From assembly GCA_013054445.1 (NCBI GenBank), contig JAAMPI010001398.1:1-14961 (forward strand): 14,961 bases of DNA. Reading direction: 5' to 3'. Shown piece by piece: positions 1-8,342 of the stretch. The position numbers were made by a program, and so were the translations under genes. Under the pieces are notes generated by a model. It had not been told where the DNA came from and searched no databases. It saw nothing but the letters and a program-made list of their open reading frames with translations. The stretch's first letter is position 1. Every line of letters begins with the position of its first letter. The stretch comes from Cudoniella acicularis (Eukaryota; Ascomycota; Leotiomycetes; Helotiales; Helotiaceae).

Positions 1-382
1 TTCCGCCATCACATCAATTTTCTGCTCTTCTCACGCTCTTCCCTCTCACCCTCTGCAATGCCAAAAAGGTGATTCGGTCATAATAGAAGGCTATGCGTAT
101 TCCGGCGGCGGAAGAGAAATTGTCCGCGTAGACATCAGTGCTAACAATGGCCGAACATGGGATCAAGCCCAGTTGATAGACGCAGAATGTAAAGGCAGTA
201 AAGCGTGGTGTTGGAAGCGATGGAGGTACGAGATGGATGCAGAGGAGTTTAAGAGGAGTAGTATTGCGGTTAAGGCGACGGATGAGGCCTATAATACACA
301 GCCGGAGACGTTCGACCAAATTTATAATGTGAGGGGTAATTTGGCAACTGCTTGGCATAGGGTTAAGAGCCAGGAAGTTTAA
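1..382 (+). CDS. Sulfite oxidase-type molybdopterin enzyme, C-terminal part (5' partial)
   Basis: The reading frame is open from position 2 to the TAA at 380-382 (126 codons), so only the 3' end of the gene is present. The visible part matches the C-terminal dimerisation domain of the sulfite oxidase/nitrate reductase molybdenum-cofactor family. It has an opening SAITSIF, then GYAYSGGGREIVRVDIS, a GRTWDQA turn, the Trp-rich AWCWKRWRYE strand and the final YNVRGNLATAWHRV. Family members oxidise sulfite to sulfate, or reduce nitrate when cytochrome b5 and FAD domains follow. Here the protein stops right after the dimerisation domain, so a sulfite oxidase-like enzyme fits better than nitrate reductase. 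The last residues (SQEV) are not a peroxisomal SKL-type signal. The catalytic Moco domain with its cysteine ligand lies outside the window. The gene converges on the Dsn1 gene about 550 bp downstream. Confidence 0.85.
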   Translation, partial: SAITSIFCSSHALPSHPLQCQKGDSVIIEGYAYSGGGREIVRVDISANNGRTWDQAQLIDAECKGSKAWCWKRWRYEMDAEEFKRSSIAVKATDEAYNTQPETFDQIYNVRGNLATAWHRVKSQEV

Positions 383-934
383 TTGGCGCATATGGTTCTT
401 TTGTTCATGGGAGATTGCTTGGGAAGGGCTTAAGGATAGAATTTTTGGAGCATGGAGGCTAGATTGTATAAAGTTAACTGGGCTTTGAGAGGGCTGTATC
501 GATACCAAATCCTACATTAACCACGGAAATGTAATTAATTTCAACAAGAGAACCTCTTTAATTTGTAGCGATAATAGCGGAAATAAATCAAATTCACATA
601 ATGTTTCAAATGATGAAGTCGACGGATCATGGCAGCTTTGAGCGACTCTACGAAACTTAGGGCCCAAGTCCCTCTTAACACTCTTTGTCACTTCGGGAAC
701 ATCTCTGCAATCAAGCTTAATGAAAGTTTCAAAATGCATTACTTCATAACAAGCCAAGCTCGTCGAGCAGGGCTACCCTCCACTGCTGCAATTTGTACAA
801 AAGAGTTCCAGCACGGAATATGCCCCCAAACACCTTTGCTTCCGTGAATGTCATTCCTCATTGATGCGACTCTGAAACCTAAATGCGCATCTTGTGGTAT
901 AAAACAACTCAAATCCCGACATTCCTCCAACATA
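383..934. other. Convergent intergenic region, no gene seen
   Basis: This is the shared 3' region between the + strand sulfite oxidase-like gene and the minus-strand Dsn1 gene. It is moderately AT-rich, and its reading frames are short and mutually overlapping without recognisable content. It presumably carries both 3' untranslated regions and polyadenylation sites. No RNA gene or repeat was seen. Confidence 0.6.
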
Positions 935-2472
935 TCACCGGGAATTGCTTCCCCCTGGTAATATCCGACTCAAACTCCTCAAAACCTCTTGCATTGGCAA
1001 ATCCCTCGTACCAACCGCTTCTTTTTCTTTCCTGTCTCTTTCTTCTAATCGCACAGCGCTTATTGACAGGATTTTGCTTGCAGCTCTTCCAGCTGTCTCT
1101 TTGTACTGTTCCAGTTTGTGAACGCCATCTGTGAACTGATCCACCTGGAATTCTAACCCTGCTTGTAATTCCTGTACTTGTTTCGCTATTTCATCTTGCA
1201 GATCACGAGCGGAGGAAGAGGATATCGTAGCAAGAATAGCAGCTTGTTCGGGATCCAGAAGAGAGTCATCGATTTGCGAAGCATCAATTTCTTCCAAGTC
1301 GTCTGGGAAAATCGGAGGTAGAGGAGGTGGGGGTTTCGCTAGAGCTTTCCATTGATTGCGCTCTTCTTTCAGTCTGAAAAATCATCAGTTTCCGGCGCCT
1401 AAAATTCAAAGCACAACTCACTTCTGCACTCTAGCTTCCAATCCTGCGAGATTTTCCTCTATTTCGATATTTCGCGGATTCGGTTTTTTGACGACTTTTC
1501 TAGGCGCTGTTTCCTCCCGCGAAAACCAGTCGGAATACTCGGATTTATTCGCGAAATCTTTGAGGAGACCTTCTTTAATCGTTCGCGCTGCTCAAGTTAG
1601 CCGTGTTCAGCGCACCCGTATTTCCCCGCTCACCTGCTTGATCAACCAAATCATTTGCTTCCCCATGTGATGGCTTCTCCCCCAAGACCCTTTCTCCACT
1701 CCAGGTCAATACCTGCTTCATCCTCCTCGGCTCTACTAATCCATCCGCTTCAATATGTTTGTAAAATTCCGACATGTCTACTTCGCGATGCGGAATCGCG
1801 CTATGACCGTTATCAATTAAAGAACTCGCTCGTCTTCCACGAAGTCCTAGACTACTCCTTCGCGTATTCGCTCCTTTCTTCCTCATTTCCTTATTTCGGT
1901 TTATTACTGGAGTATCGCTGAAAGGTAATGTAATCATTGTTGATTGGGAGTTTCCATCCGCTGCCAGTTTGTTTGTTTCCTCAGCCGTTGAGCCAACCAA
2001 GTCAATACTATCGTAGTCTGTCGTTTCCATCGCAGAAGCATTCACCTTGTTCTCGCCATTTCCAGCCTTTCCAGTGGAATTACGCGTGCTCTTCCTCCTT
2101 TTCGGCAAACGGATCTCATTTTCCTCAACTTTGGGCGTCGAAAAATTCATCTGTCGCCCTTGCGACTTGGACACAGTTGGCGCTTCCTCATGGTCGCGTT
2201 CTTTGGGCTTTCGACCCCTCTTTGCCGTTGACGGAGCAGGTGCGGGCGCCGGTTCTGGAGCTTCTGGCGCGGTTTTCGTTCGTTTTGATCCCCGCGTAAA
2301 CACAAAATCACCATCCTCCTCATCGTATGCTGTAGTTTGTCAATTTCCTTTCCAATGGCCTTGTAGCTTGCGCCTAAATCTCACCTGCTAGCCGCTTGCT
2401 CCGCCGTCTTCCAGTCGGTTGACTCATGCTCAGCGTCTCTAAAGGTATCCGCGTTCGTACGATGGTAGTCAT
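935..2472 (-). CDS. dsn1: Kinetochore protein Dsn1 (Mis12/MIND complex subunit), four exons
   Basis: Exons on the minus strand are 2472-2385, 2329-1634, 1587-1422 and 1373-935. The introns are 55, 46 and 48 nt (GTGAGA..TACAG, GTGAGC..GAGCAG, GTGAGT..TTCAG), and the phases join exactly to give 462 aa. Dsn1 is a subunit of the Mis12/MIND complex, which links the centromere-bound inner kinetochore to Ndc80. Hallmarks are the DFVFTRGSKR segment (residues 37-46), a basic disordered N-terminal region, the RRSSLGLRGRRASSLID block (about 186-202), and the helical EFYKHIEADGL..EPRR segment just after it. A predicted coiled coil (DEIAKQVQELQ..) lies near the C-terminus. These match the fungal Mis12-Mtw1/Dsn1 family (PF08202). 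The first ATG (2472) gives MTTIVRTRIPLE; a second in-frame ATG at residue 16 (2427) is an alternative start. A GTG-initiated reading from 2303 is only the second exon read without its splice. Confidence 0.87.
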
Positions 2473-2949
2473 TGATCAGAATCTCTGGCCGCGCATCTGT
2501 TTGCGTGGGTAAGTATATCGTGGGGGATTGGGCGATTGGGGATTTCAGGCTTGTCGCGTGTGTGTCGCCAGGGTTTTCGCGTCAATTGGGGTGTACTGTC
2601 CTTGCTGTGAAAGGATTATGTAGTATGGTGTTATCGATTTGGTGTTGCTGTCGTCTCCTTCAATTGCTGGACTGACGATCCTGGAACGAAGTGCCATTGT
2701 TTACATTCGTGTTGGCGCTAAATCACGTGAGTGCCCTCGGCGCGGTCATGAGGTTCCATCGCGAAACCTCACAACCCATCAACTGCCACATCATCAGAAG
2801 TTGCCAACACGGCTGCGTATGATGTTGCTATGAGTCTTTGGATTCAAGTGAGCTTTCTGTGCTCATAAATACATAAAAACCCTCACTCGGAAGATCGTTC
2901 TCGAATTCAACGCCATCCAACCGCAGCGTTCCTCAACCACCATCATCTC
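2473..2949. other. Intergenic region upstream of dsn1
   Basis: This is the 5' flank of the minus-strand dsn1 gene and possibly of a divergent + strand small gene. It has no convincing coding frame. Near its right end, on the + strand at about 2862-2879, is an AT-rich TATA-like stretch (ATAAATACATAAAA). It is followed by a C/A-rich stretch (2905-2949) of the kind that often precedes fungal start codons. Confidence 0.45.
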
Positions 2950-3172
2950 ATGAAGCTCGAAGACGCCGCAAGACTCGCTGATTCGAACTTATGCTTACCC
3001 CCAGCACTCGTTGCATATTGTGGGGGCGGATGTATGGTTCTTTTTGATTGAGCTTGTTAATTTTTCAGCTCGACCAGAGGCCTTCTCAACCTCAATTTAC
3101 ACTTTCGACACAATCTACGCTGCAATCATCATTTCGCTCCTACCAAGATGTAATGTTTGTTTTACTTTTTAA
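2950..3172 (+). CDS. Candidate two-exon small protein (57 or 61 aa), unknown function
   Basis: An ATG at 2950 follows a CA/CT-rich leader with a TATA-like element about 80 bp upstream. Exon 1 opens MKLEDAARLADSNLCLPPAL. A splice from GTGGGG (3020) to TTTTTCAG (ending 3068) removes 49 nt, matching the intron lengths elsewhere in the window. An alternative donor GTATGG (3032) lies 12 nt downstream in the same phase. Both lead into exon 2 from 3069 and reach the TAA at 3170-3172. The second half contains a hydrophobic stretch, TIYAAIIISLL. No family was recognised. Its end lies 27 bp from the convergent peptidase stop codon. It could instead be a non-coding transcript or chance, because exon 2 is also open in another frame (through 3245). 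Confidence 0.3.
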
Positions 3173-3199
3173 TGTACGTTGGCAAAACTTTCAATTAAA

Positions 3200-5583
3200 C
3201 TATAAAGGCACTTTCCTCCCAAAGCGCCCAGTCTTCACCCCTTGAGGAGTTTGAAAAGACCTCTCTTGTACTAGCCTTCTTTTCTCCTTCTTGGCTCTAA
3301 TCCTCATCTCTTCGGACTTCCTCCTTCTAGCCGCATATGTTTCTACCTTATGCGGAAGGCTTCCTGCAACACATTTTCCCTTTCCCCAAGCTGCAGCAGC
3401 CGCTTTCTTCCAGATAGCTTTAGGGTCTTTGAGCATCTCAGGCTCATAGAACAACCTACAGTCTGCCTTCTCATACAAAAATTGTGCAGGAACCCCATCC
3501 TTCAAGTTTAATATGTTGTCCCGGACATTAATCGATGTGTCCGTACTACGTCGTAGAGGTAGATCGGTCAGAGCGCTGACAGCAGTCCAGTTGGCTTTTT
3601 GCTTTGGCGTTGCGCTTCCTAATGTGATATTTGCTAGTTTTAAAATGTATCCAAACGAATAGTTGTTCGTTCCCTTGGTACCTCCAATAGCCTGTATAGG
3701 CTTCCTGTCTGGTCGACCTCCCATGGCGATTGATTTTACACCTCCATTGAGTCGCATAAATTCGCTGAATATTGTGCAAGTTGAAGCACATATCCCATCA
3801 TACACCTATATTTGTCAGCACAGTTTATTAGTGGAACAGGTTACATACCATGATTATGTTCTCAGGTGCAAATGGCTGTTCAAAGTTTTGTCGATCGTCA
3901 TATCCAGTGATAGACATCCCCAGACCCCACTGCACACTCGTTGTAAAGAGAGGATCTGTTAAATTCCATCTCAGGATACTTGTGAATTTATCTCCATTCC
4001 ATTCTTTTGGCGCAAATTTATCTTGAAATGTCAAGAATTTCTGATTCGTTTGATTCAAATCCGATCTGTAGTCCAAGACCGAAGTGGATGCAATCACCTG
4101 ATCGACGCTTGCCGTATCTATCGAGAGACCTTCAGAGAAATTGGAAAGTTGCCTGCTCATTATATTGAAAGCCTCATGTTCCCGGAATCTTGTTAACCCG
4201 TCCTGAATAGTTTTTGGAAAGAATTGCCGGAATGCGTCATATCCGTTCAGAATAATTCCTCCCCCGTTTCCAGATAAATCAATTACAACTTTTGTCTTGC
4301 CAGCCGCTTTTGCATCAGAAATGAATGTTTGAATTATTGCCTGGAATTCGGCTGGAAATGTTGGTTCAAAGGAGAGTACGCTAAGTACAGCAACGTCTGC
4401 GTATGTCGGATCATCGCCCAGGAAGTATCCTGCTATTTGTTTATCGGAGCTGATCGCTTCGGCATTTGGATAGCCATAAGCCGTTGAAATATCCCTCGTA
4501 GGTAAGTCGCCATTATCGGCTAAAGCATCAAACTCTTTCGGCCCTGTGCAAAAGACCTGGTAGACTGACGATCCGTCTGTAACTCCGTGGAAGTTTCCTA
4601 TAACGTCCGCATAATTTTCGTATGTTCTTATCGTCCCATTTTCAAACTCCAGAGTTGTTTTAGGTCCAGGATAAATGTAACCAGCTCGACCTGCCCCCGC
4701 AAAGTATCCTGTGTATCTTGACTTATCGGATTGAGCATCTAGAGCGAGCTCATAAAACATGTTGTTGTACAAAGCATCAGGATCTTGTAGAAAGCCCTTT
4801 TCCGAGAGCTTTTCAAGGAAATCCTCTGCATCTTGACCGTTGATTTTTACGATCTCGGATGGTGGGTGAGTGCTGTTCCTGGTAAAATTGGCAACGTCAC
4901 CTACGAAGGTCAGCACCACCGGGGATGAGCTTCGTGAACTCCTCACCTCGTACGTATATTTTCGGAATCTCGACACCGTCCTTACTAACAGACACAAGCT
5001 GAACAGGTCTGCGAAATCCGAATACTTTACTAATTAAATCTGGCGCAAACCTAAAATGTCCATCATGAACCGAATTAAATGTCCTCAACAAATCCGCTTG
5101 GAACTGGTATTCATTCGCGTATCTCCGTATTTTGATATTCCTCAGTATAGCATCAAACGCTTTCCAAATATCAACTCCTGGTTCCTGATATCCATCTGGC
5201 GGATTTTTAAGGTACGATATATCTACTACTGTGAGCCCCCTTTCTCCTAATAAATTGGGGATTTCTCACCAGACTGCCATTCAACATATGGAAGAATCGA
5301 TTCAACTAGCACCGTTGCTGCCGAAGCATTCAGGGGAACCGAGGCTAGACAATCATAGGCTAATTGTGCAGCCACGGTAGGTGTTGCTGTGAAAAATTAA
5401 TTCAGGAACCAAAATCCTTTTCAAAATCAACAACTTACCTCCAGGAGCTTTGGACAGGGCAGCAGATGCGCTCTGGCTCACAATCGCACATAGACTCGCT
5501 GGTGTCGCATTTTCTCTCTCGCCACTAGGCACTGCACCCACAACACCGAGAACGACCGCAGAAAGAATAAATAGGAGCTTCAT
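3200..5583 (-). CDS. Secreted S41-family (CPAF-like) serine peptidase, five exons
   Basis: Exons are 5583-5439, 5386-5270, 5222-4947, 4900-3849 and 3805-3200. The introns are 52, 47, 46 and 43 nt, and the phases join exactly to 731 aa. The protein starts with a signal peptide (MKLLFILSAVVLGVVGAVPS). Family landmarks are WQS..YLKNPPDGYQ (85-100), HDGH (140-143, candidate catalytic histidine), the KINGQDAE segment (about 198-205), VVIDLSGNGGG (384-394), and YDGICASTCTIFSEFM (532-547) with the likely nucleophile Ser538. This is the fungal peptidase S41 architecture related to chlamydial CPAF, including UstP-type proteins of ustiloxin clusters; no precursor-peptide gene is visible here. The last 51 residues (681-731) are strongly basic, which is unusual for a secreted enzyme. 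Separate open frames at 4897-5091 and 3828-4997 are joined by the 46-nt intron, so there is no frameshift. Confidence 0.85.
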
Positions 5584-5680
5584 TATAGCGACAGGAACAA
5601 AAGATTCTCCCTAAAAACCACGAGAACTAGAATTGATAAAAAGGAAGTGCCAACGGACAACTACTTACCCTTTCAAACAT
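5584..5680 (-). other. Probable leader intron or alternative first exon of the S41 peptidase gene
   Basis: Upstream of the peptidase start codon the minus strand carries a strong intron pattern. A GTAAGT donor (5668) and a TTTTTAG acceptor (5611) bound a 58-nt intron. Removing it joins an upstream ATG (5680-5678) in frame to the main ATG, adding 13 residues (MFERGESFVPVAI) before the signal peptide. The intron may simply lie in the 5' untranslated region. The signal peptide starts cleanly at 5583, so that start is preferred. Confidence 0.5.
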
Positions 5681-5854
5681 TTATTATGCCAGGTACGATC
5701 AATCTCACTCCCAATATCGCAAGCTCAAATGTATAACACTATACATTCATCGCGCCTGCCTGAAATCATCTATGGCTCTCTAGATCTCAGCTGCTGCGGG
5801 GTTCGCTCACTCATTCACACAGGGTCATCTGTCCATCCCAAGTGAGGCTAAAGA

Positions 5855-5869
5855 TCTCTCTCTCTCTCT
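5855..5869. repeat. (TC)n microsatellite
   Basis: There is a perfect alternating T/C run of about 15 bases (seven TC units). It reads as GA repeats on the minus strand, which is the strand of the downstream peptidase gene. Such tracts are common in fungal promoters, and no specific role can be assigned. Confidence 0.8.
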
Positions 5870-6339
5870 AATTCCAAAAGAAAAACCACAGCCACGAAAC
5901 CCCATATATTCATTCATTCCACTTACGCAAAACCAATATAAACGCACACGATATTAATTTCACGCTCAGCACCCGAGGCTAAAAATAATTCGAGGCCCTC
6001 AATCCCTCACCCAATCACCGGTCAACGCTATCAAATGGCCCAGTTTCGCATCTGCTCACTTAATTCTTGGGTTCATTCATTGCGGTTACCGGGTACACGA
6101 GAACGAACCATCAGCCAGAATTAAGCCGTGCCTATCCCATATATGTAGATTAGCCAAGACGCGTTCCTTTCTCGAAATCACCGAGAGCTAGATTTCCGAT
6201 TGAACAGATCTTCGTATTACAATACATTGGAAAAAATTGTAATTAAATAAATAGGTGGAAGCTAATATTTTAGTTTTCAAAGGTAGTCTCGTGATGATTA
6301 TTTGATGATGAGCTGGTTTTGTTAATAAATCAAGGATGC
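5870..6339. other. Upstream flank of the peptidase gene, no gene seen
   Basis: This AT-rich non-coding stretch lies between the S41 peptidase leader and the TATA/E-box block. It contains CGG-TTA-CCG at 6083-6091, the inverted-triplet arrangement recognised by some fungal Zn2Cys6 factors, and a 25-codon minus-strand mini-ORF starting near 6231. On the minus strand a TATATTGG-like element near 5935 could be a more proximal core promoter. No larger coding frame is supported. Confidence 0.4.
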
Positions 6340-6522
6340 TATATATGGAGCGAGGGAGAGGGTTGTTTGACGTCTGCCTGGAGTGGATGTTGTGTGAGGT
6401 GAGGTGATGGGTCGAGAGTGAGTGAGTGGTATTTGTGTTTTTGGGTTGATTGGGATTAAGTGAGGGGGTTGGTGAACACGTGTGTGTGCGGGGTTGGACC
6501 CCTAAAGGAGGGGTGTCACGTG
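6340..6522 (-). promoter_or_regulatory. Promoter-like block: two CACGTG sites, AGGGG/CCCCT elements, TATA-like box
   Basis: CACGTG occurs at 6477-6482 (inside the palindrome ACACGTGT) and at 6517-6522, with starts 40 bp apart. Between them is an inverted pair of stress-response-type pentamers: CCCCT at 6499-6503 and AGGGG at 6509-6513, forming ACCCCT-N5-AGGGGT. A further AGGGG lies at 6463-6467. About 120 bp further along on the minus strand is a TATATA box (6340-6346), followed by an A/C-rich leader-like sequence. Known binders of such motifs are bHLH factors (Cbf1/Pho4/USF type) for CACGTG and Msn2/4-type zinc fingers for AGGGG. The nearest downstream gene on the minus strand is the S41 peptidase, 660-760 bp away. 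The assignment to it is inferred. Confidence 0.5.
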
Positions 6523-6797
6523 GGCTGGTCTCGGCTGGCGAGCAGAGCTTTCGTGAAGGTAAGCGACACGACATAAATAGAAACAAACCACGGACGGAGT
6601 AAGGTTCCCATTTCCTTTCCGTAAAATCTAGCGTGTACTGTTTCCTTGTTTTTCCAGAACCGTTTTACCGAGGAGAGTGGCTGAAGAGCCGCTCTGCCCC
6701 TTTTTTCCACTTCAGCCGCACGCACTACTCCGTATTTCTCAGCTAACTCACAAGCTCAGCTAACGAGTAAGGCTTTGAAACTTAAGGATTTGATCCT

Positions 6798-7380
6798 GGA
6801 ATTCAAACGTATGTTGGAGCTTGGAGAAAATTATCCCTTCCTTTCGTTCATCGGATAATCCAGAAGCCCGTCCCTCGGTGAATTTTGAAAGAAGTCTTGC
6901 GCCACCTTTTCTTTTGCGTAAAACAAACAGGCAATCTTCTTTTTGCCCTTGAACTGATTCATCGCCCAAAATTCATTATTTATAAGCAGTTCAAAAGCCT
7001 TGAAGGAAGAGGCTTAGAGAAAATTATCTGCTTCTATCAATTCAGGTCATCCAAGAAGCCTTTCTTCGGTGAACTCTATGCACTTTCTTCTGCCTTTCTT
7101 TTTCGTTTTGCGTAAAACAAATAAGCAAAATACCACCTTCCAACTTAATTTTCGATAAGTCTATATTAAGCTTCTCAAAAGCCTAGCAGGAAGTGGCTCA
7201 TCAAATTCCCAAAAGTCAAGACGCAGTTGTGGAGGCTTATTGAATCTTCCCGGGAATTCAAAAACCTCCAAAAACAAGAATTCCATTCAATTGCACACCA
7301 ACACAGCAAAGGCTCTTTCCAGCCCTCTTTTTACTTTCTCTCTTTTTTTGACGTCCAGGAAAATAAAGGAGTATCGCTAA
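6798..7380. repeat. Diverged tandem repeat, about 190-bp unit, roughly three copies
   Basis: Matching landmarks recur at a near-constant spacing. GAGAAAATTATC ends copies at about 6824 and 7017 (offset 193). GCGTAAAACAAA is at 6916 and 7110 (offset 194). TCAAAAGCCT is at 6991 and 7175 (offset 184), with ATTCAAACG at 6801 as the weaker equivalent. GGTGAA near 6880 and 7070 also fits. The third copy is the most degraded. On the minus strand copies 1 and 2 give similar peptides starting CLFVLRK, but copy 2 has in-frame stops. Whether the unit was once coding is unclear. No terminal repeats or target duplications were found. Confidence 0.6.
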
Positions 7381-8342
7381 GCGTGGCGAAGTGGTTTATA
7401 GTCGAAGGAACGAAGGTATCCTGAGGCAATCAATCAATTATTTTCAGCCTTCATATGCAAAAGGCGATCATACAACGTGACATTGATCCTTCAGGAACCT
7501 TAGAATAAAGCTAGTGGCAAACTTTGATCCGATCGACGGTCGAAGGTTTTGGATTTCTTGGTCGAGTGCTGCTGCTATTATTGTAAGCAAAGACTTTAGC
7601 GAGTTATGATCAAGGAAAATGAAATGATTACCCGGTTTAACTTTTGTTAAAGATCGGGGAGAAAATTGGCGTAATGACGGACATTCATAAAGTGCTCGCA
7701 GTAGAACAGTCACTCACAAAATTCACAACGAATAGTCTGTTTGTTTTCACTTCCAGAAACGTGCCCTGGTAATTTTTCACTCAATAGAACCGGGTGATTT
7801 TTTCCTGTGATGTATTGTAAACATTACTTAGGCCAAACAGAGAGTGCCTTTCCTCTTGTAATGTATGATTAACTCCGCTTGGTAAGTTGAACTGGAAGCC
7901 TTGCCCTCGGAAAAACCGAAGCCAAGTATTTGCGGGATAGTGTGTGTGATCAAGCAAAAATGAAGGAAGAGTCAAGATTAAAAGCGACTTTACGACAATT
8001 TGAATATGGGCAAAAGATATGGCGGTGCAAATACTGCTTGCAGAGGAGAATATCAAGGGCTTGCGCAATGCAAAGGGACAAAATGATGAATTGGGAAGTG
8101 ATTCCCGGCTATCTCTAAGTGAACGCTATAATTGAGGGGAATATTGGAAAGACAAAAGACGATCTACCTCCTAGAAACAGCCCCCGAAAAGTTAAACTTG
8201 AAAAAAGACAAAAACAAACAAGAAATCCCCCTTTCCATCGCCCAACTCCATCCCATTATTCGCCAAGAAACCTTTTAACGTAAAGTCAATGCTGAATTGA
8301 CTAGGTTGACTTTCTAATATGCAAAGCCAGACTTCAATGGCG
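7381..8342. other. Intergenic region, no gene recognised
   Basis: No recognisable gene lies here. The minus strand has two moderately long open stretches: 8068-7781, continuing after one TGA to about 7688, and 7713-7468 in another frame. Both have protein-like composition but no known motif, no good start context and no clean splice joining them. They may be remnants of a decayed gene or chance. Confidence 0.35.

Noticed and set aside
4901..4997. Apparent frameshift in the S41 peptidase gene
   Set aside because: A 46-nt GTGAGG..CGTAG intron (4946-4901) explains the change of frame and removes non-family sequence from both open frames.
3200..5680. RiPP (ustiloxin-like) cluster suggested by an S41 peptidase related to UstP
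   Set aside because: No repeated precursor peptide with Kex2 sites and no UstY-like DUF3328 oxidase with HxxHC motifs was found in the window.
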